From an uncultured Subdoligranulum sp. (lineage in GTDB: Bacteria > Bacillota > Clostridia > Oscillospirales > Ruminococcaceae), in NCBI GenBank assembly GCA_904374465.1, contig CAJFFY010000009.1, positions 62,001-126,000 of the forward strand: 64,000 bases of DNA, read 5' to 3'. Of this stretch, positions 63,158 through 64,000 are shown piece after piece (positions within the stretch are counted from its first letter, which is position 1; each line of letters begins with the position of its first letter). The translations under genes were made by a program, and so were the position numbers. The notes beneath the pieces were generated by a model. It was not told where the DNA came from. It searched no databases and was given only the letters and a program-made list of their open reading frames with translations.

Positions 63158-64000
63158 TTACGCCGGGGCGTCCACAATGGGTGTCCAGTCGGTGGAACCG
63201 GCCAGGTAGTCCGGCAGGGAGATCAGCGCGTATCCGTAGACCATTCCGGTTTCCCTTCCCTGGGACACCATCACCTGGTTTTGCCCCACCAGCGCTTCCG
63301 GCCAGCCGTTCGACACCGTGATATGGGGCAGTTCATACATTTGCCCATCGGACAGGTCATAGATCCAAAGGTCACCGGGCTCGCCGCCCATCAACCAGCG
63401 CAGAGTGCCGCCCTGGTTGAAAACCCAGGCCGGGCGCTCCTTTTCTAACCGGCCCTGCATGGGCTGCCAGTCGCTGCCGTCCAGGGCACAGCTTTCCACC
63501 CCGCCCGCCGAGCCATCCTCCTTATACCAACTGAAATACAACCGATCTCCGGCCATTCCCAGGAAATCGTGACGGCGGCGCACTCCATCCGGCTGCTCGA
63601 CGCCGTAATACGGTTCTGCCATGACTTTTTCCAGGGCTCCGGTGGCCGGATCATACCAGTCAAATTCCCGTTCTCCACTTTGGAGCAGCGCGTCATACAT
63701 ATCCCAGTCTTCGGAAGAGGGAAGCGGCGCTTCGGTGATCGCCCGCGCGACCATAAAGCGGGAGCTGCCTGTGGGGTAAATTTCCCCGATCTGACCGGGA
63801 AGTTCCAGATCGGTGATCTGCCCCGTTTCCAGATCAATCCGCGTGCCGCTGTTGCCGCCCGCATTCATGTCGTACTCGAAATCATAGGCGGCGTATTCAT
63901 CAGCATATTCCGGACTCTGTTCCGACCCCAGCGGGATGGCCTGCGCGGTGCCGCCCTCCTGGGGCACCTTGTACAGCGTGTCGCCCGCAAACAGGCAGAG
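63158..64000 (-). CDS. surface protein, probable beta-propeller, N-terminus cut by window edge
   Basis: The frame is open to the window end, so the first part (and any signal peptide) is missing. At the edge it reads CLFAGDTLYKVPQEGG, matching DTLYKVPLDGG of its neighbour; further matches are TRIDLETGQITDLELPG and a C-terminal YALISLPDYLAGSTDWTP against YGLISIDDFLAGSSNWTP. It is a tandem duplicate of the gene at 61913-63127. Function unknown. Confidence 0.8.
   Translation of the reverse strand, partial: LCLFAGDTLYKVPQEGGTAQAIPLGSEQSPEYADEYAAYDFEYDMNAGGNSGTRIDLETGQITDLELPGQIGEIYPTGSSRFMVARAITEAPLPSSEDWDMYDALLQSGEREFDWYDPATGALEKVMAEPYYGVEQPDGVRRRHDFLGMAGDRLYFSWYKEDGSAGGVESCALDGSDWQPMQGRLEKERPAWVFNQGGTLRWLMGGEPGDLWIYDLSDGQMYELPHITVSNGWPEALVGQNQVMVSQGRETGMVYGYALISLPDYLAGSTDWTPIVDAPA

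Overview
The window looks like a chromosomal segment of a GC-rich, gut-type Firmicute of the order Oscillospirales (Faecalibacterium / Subdoligranulum / Gemmiger-like). This is inferred from Clostridia-type gene order (ddl-murI-DUF1934-argS; dprA-topA-trmFO-plsX-rnc-smc-ftsY; yhbY-nadD-yqeK-LCP-rsfS-leuS), Gram-positive signals (AAGGAGG ribosome sites, TTGACA-17-TATAAT promoters, intrinsic terminators), RNase Y and TrmFO. Coding DNA is GC-rich; promoters and a few RNA-like stretches are AT-rich. I found no rRNA, tRNA, CRISPR array, insertion sequence or prophage.

Layout. 1-1181: 3'-truncated GtrII-type membrane glucosyltransferase with a consensus promoter. 1298-20021 (minus): one very long run of housekeeping genes, in transcription order trmH-like, dprA, topA, trmFO, plsX, rnc, smc, ftsY, rdgB, yhbY, nadD, yqeK, LCP, rsfS, leuS. 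The acpP gene expected between plsX and rnc is missing. 20151-21452 (minus): infC-rpmI-rplT with an attenuator-type leader and a probable ATC start for infC. 21577-25759 (plus): ddl, murI, a DUF1934 gene and argS. 25760-27041 holds no credible protein gene. It holds what looks like one large structured non-coding RNA of about 1,030 nt (about 25937-26966) with its own extended -10 promoter and strong terminator. 27042-32567 (minus): acetyltransferase, a small orphan protein under an operator-like palindrome, TatD, EamA transporter, metG and an Asp/Glu racemase with no normal start codon. 32579-34471: RNase Y with a 260-nt structured leader. 34501-39032: a MarR regulator and two ABC half-exporters. 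39033-39460: regulatory region with back-to-back promoters, one apparently firing a small RNA of about 85 nt.

39461-41301 (plus): Lrp-type regulator, zinc-ribbon membrane protein, GT2 glycosyltransferase. 41340-49567 (minus): a surface-glycan operon made of a LegB-like nucleotide-sugar 4,6-dehydratase, a DUF2142 membrane protein, and two tandem copies of an unusual cassette. Each copy pairs a large GT-C-like membrane protein with a small protein having a membrane segment at each end. 49581-54625 (minus): cyclophilin, zinc-dependent phospholipase C-like protein, UMF1-type transporter, second SpoU methyltransferase, cysteine synthase. 54678-64000: pyrG, citrate synthase, CBS-containing manganese pyrophosphatase, typA/bipA, and two tandem paralogous surface proteins (one a lipoprotein, one cut by the window edge).

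Together this is core genome (translation, chromosome maintenance, wall precursors) with a glycan island and several RNA-level regulatory elements. The large RNA is the best candidate for something undescribed. All coordinates, starts and motifs were read by eye; family names rest on recognised motifs, not on searches.
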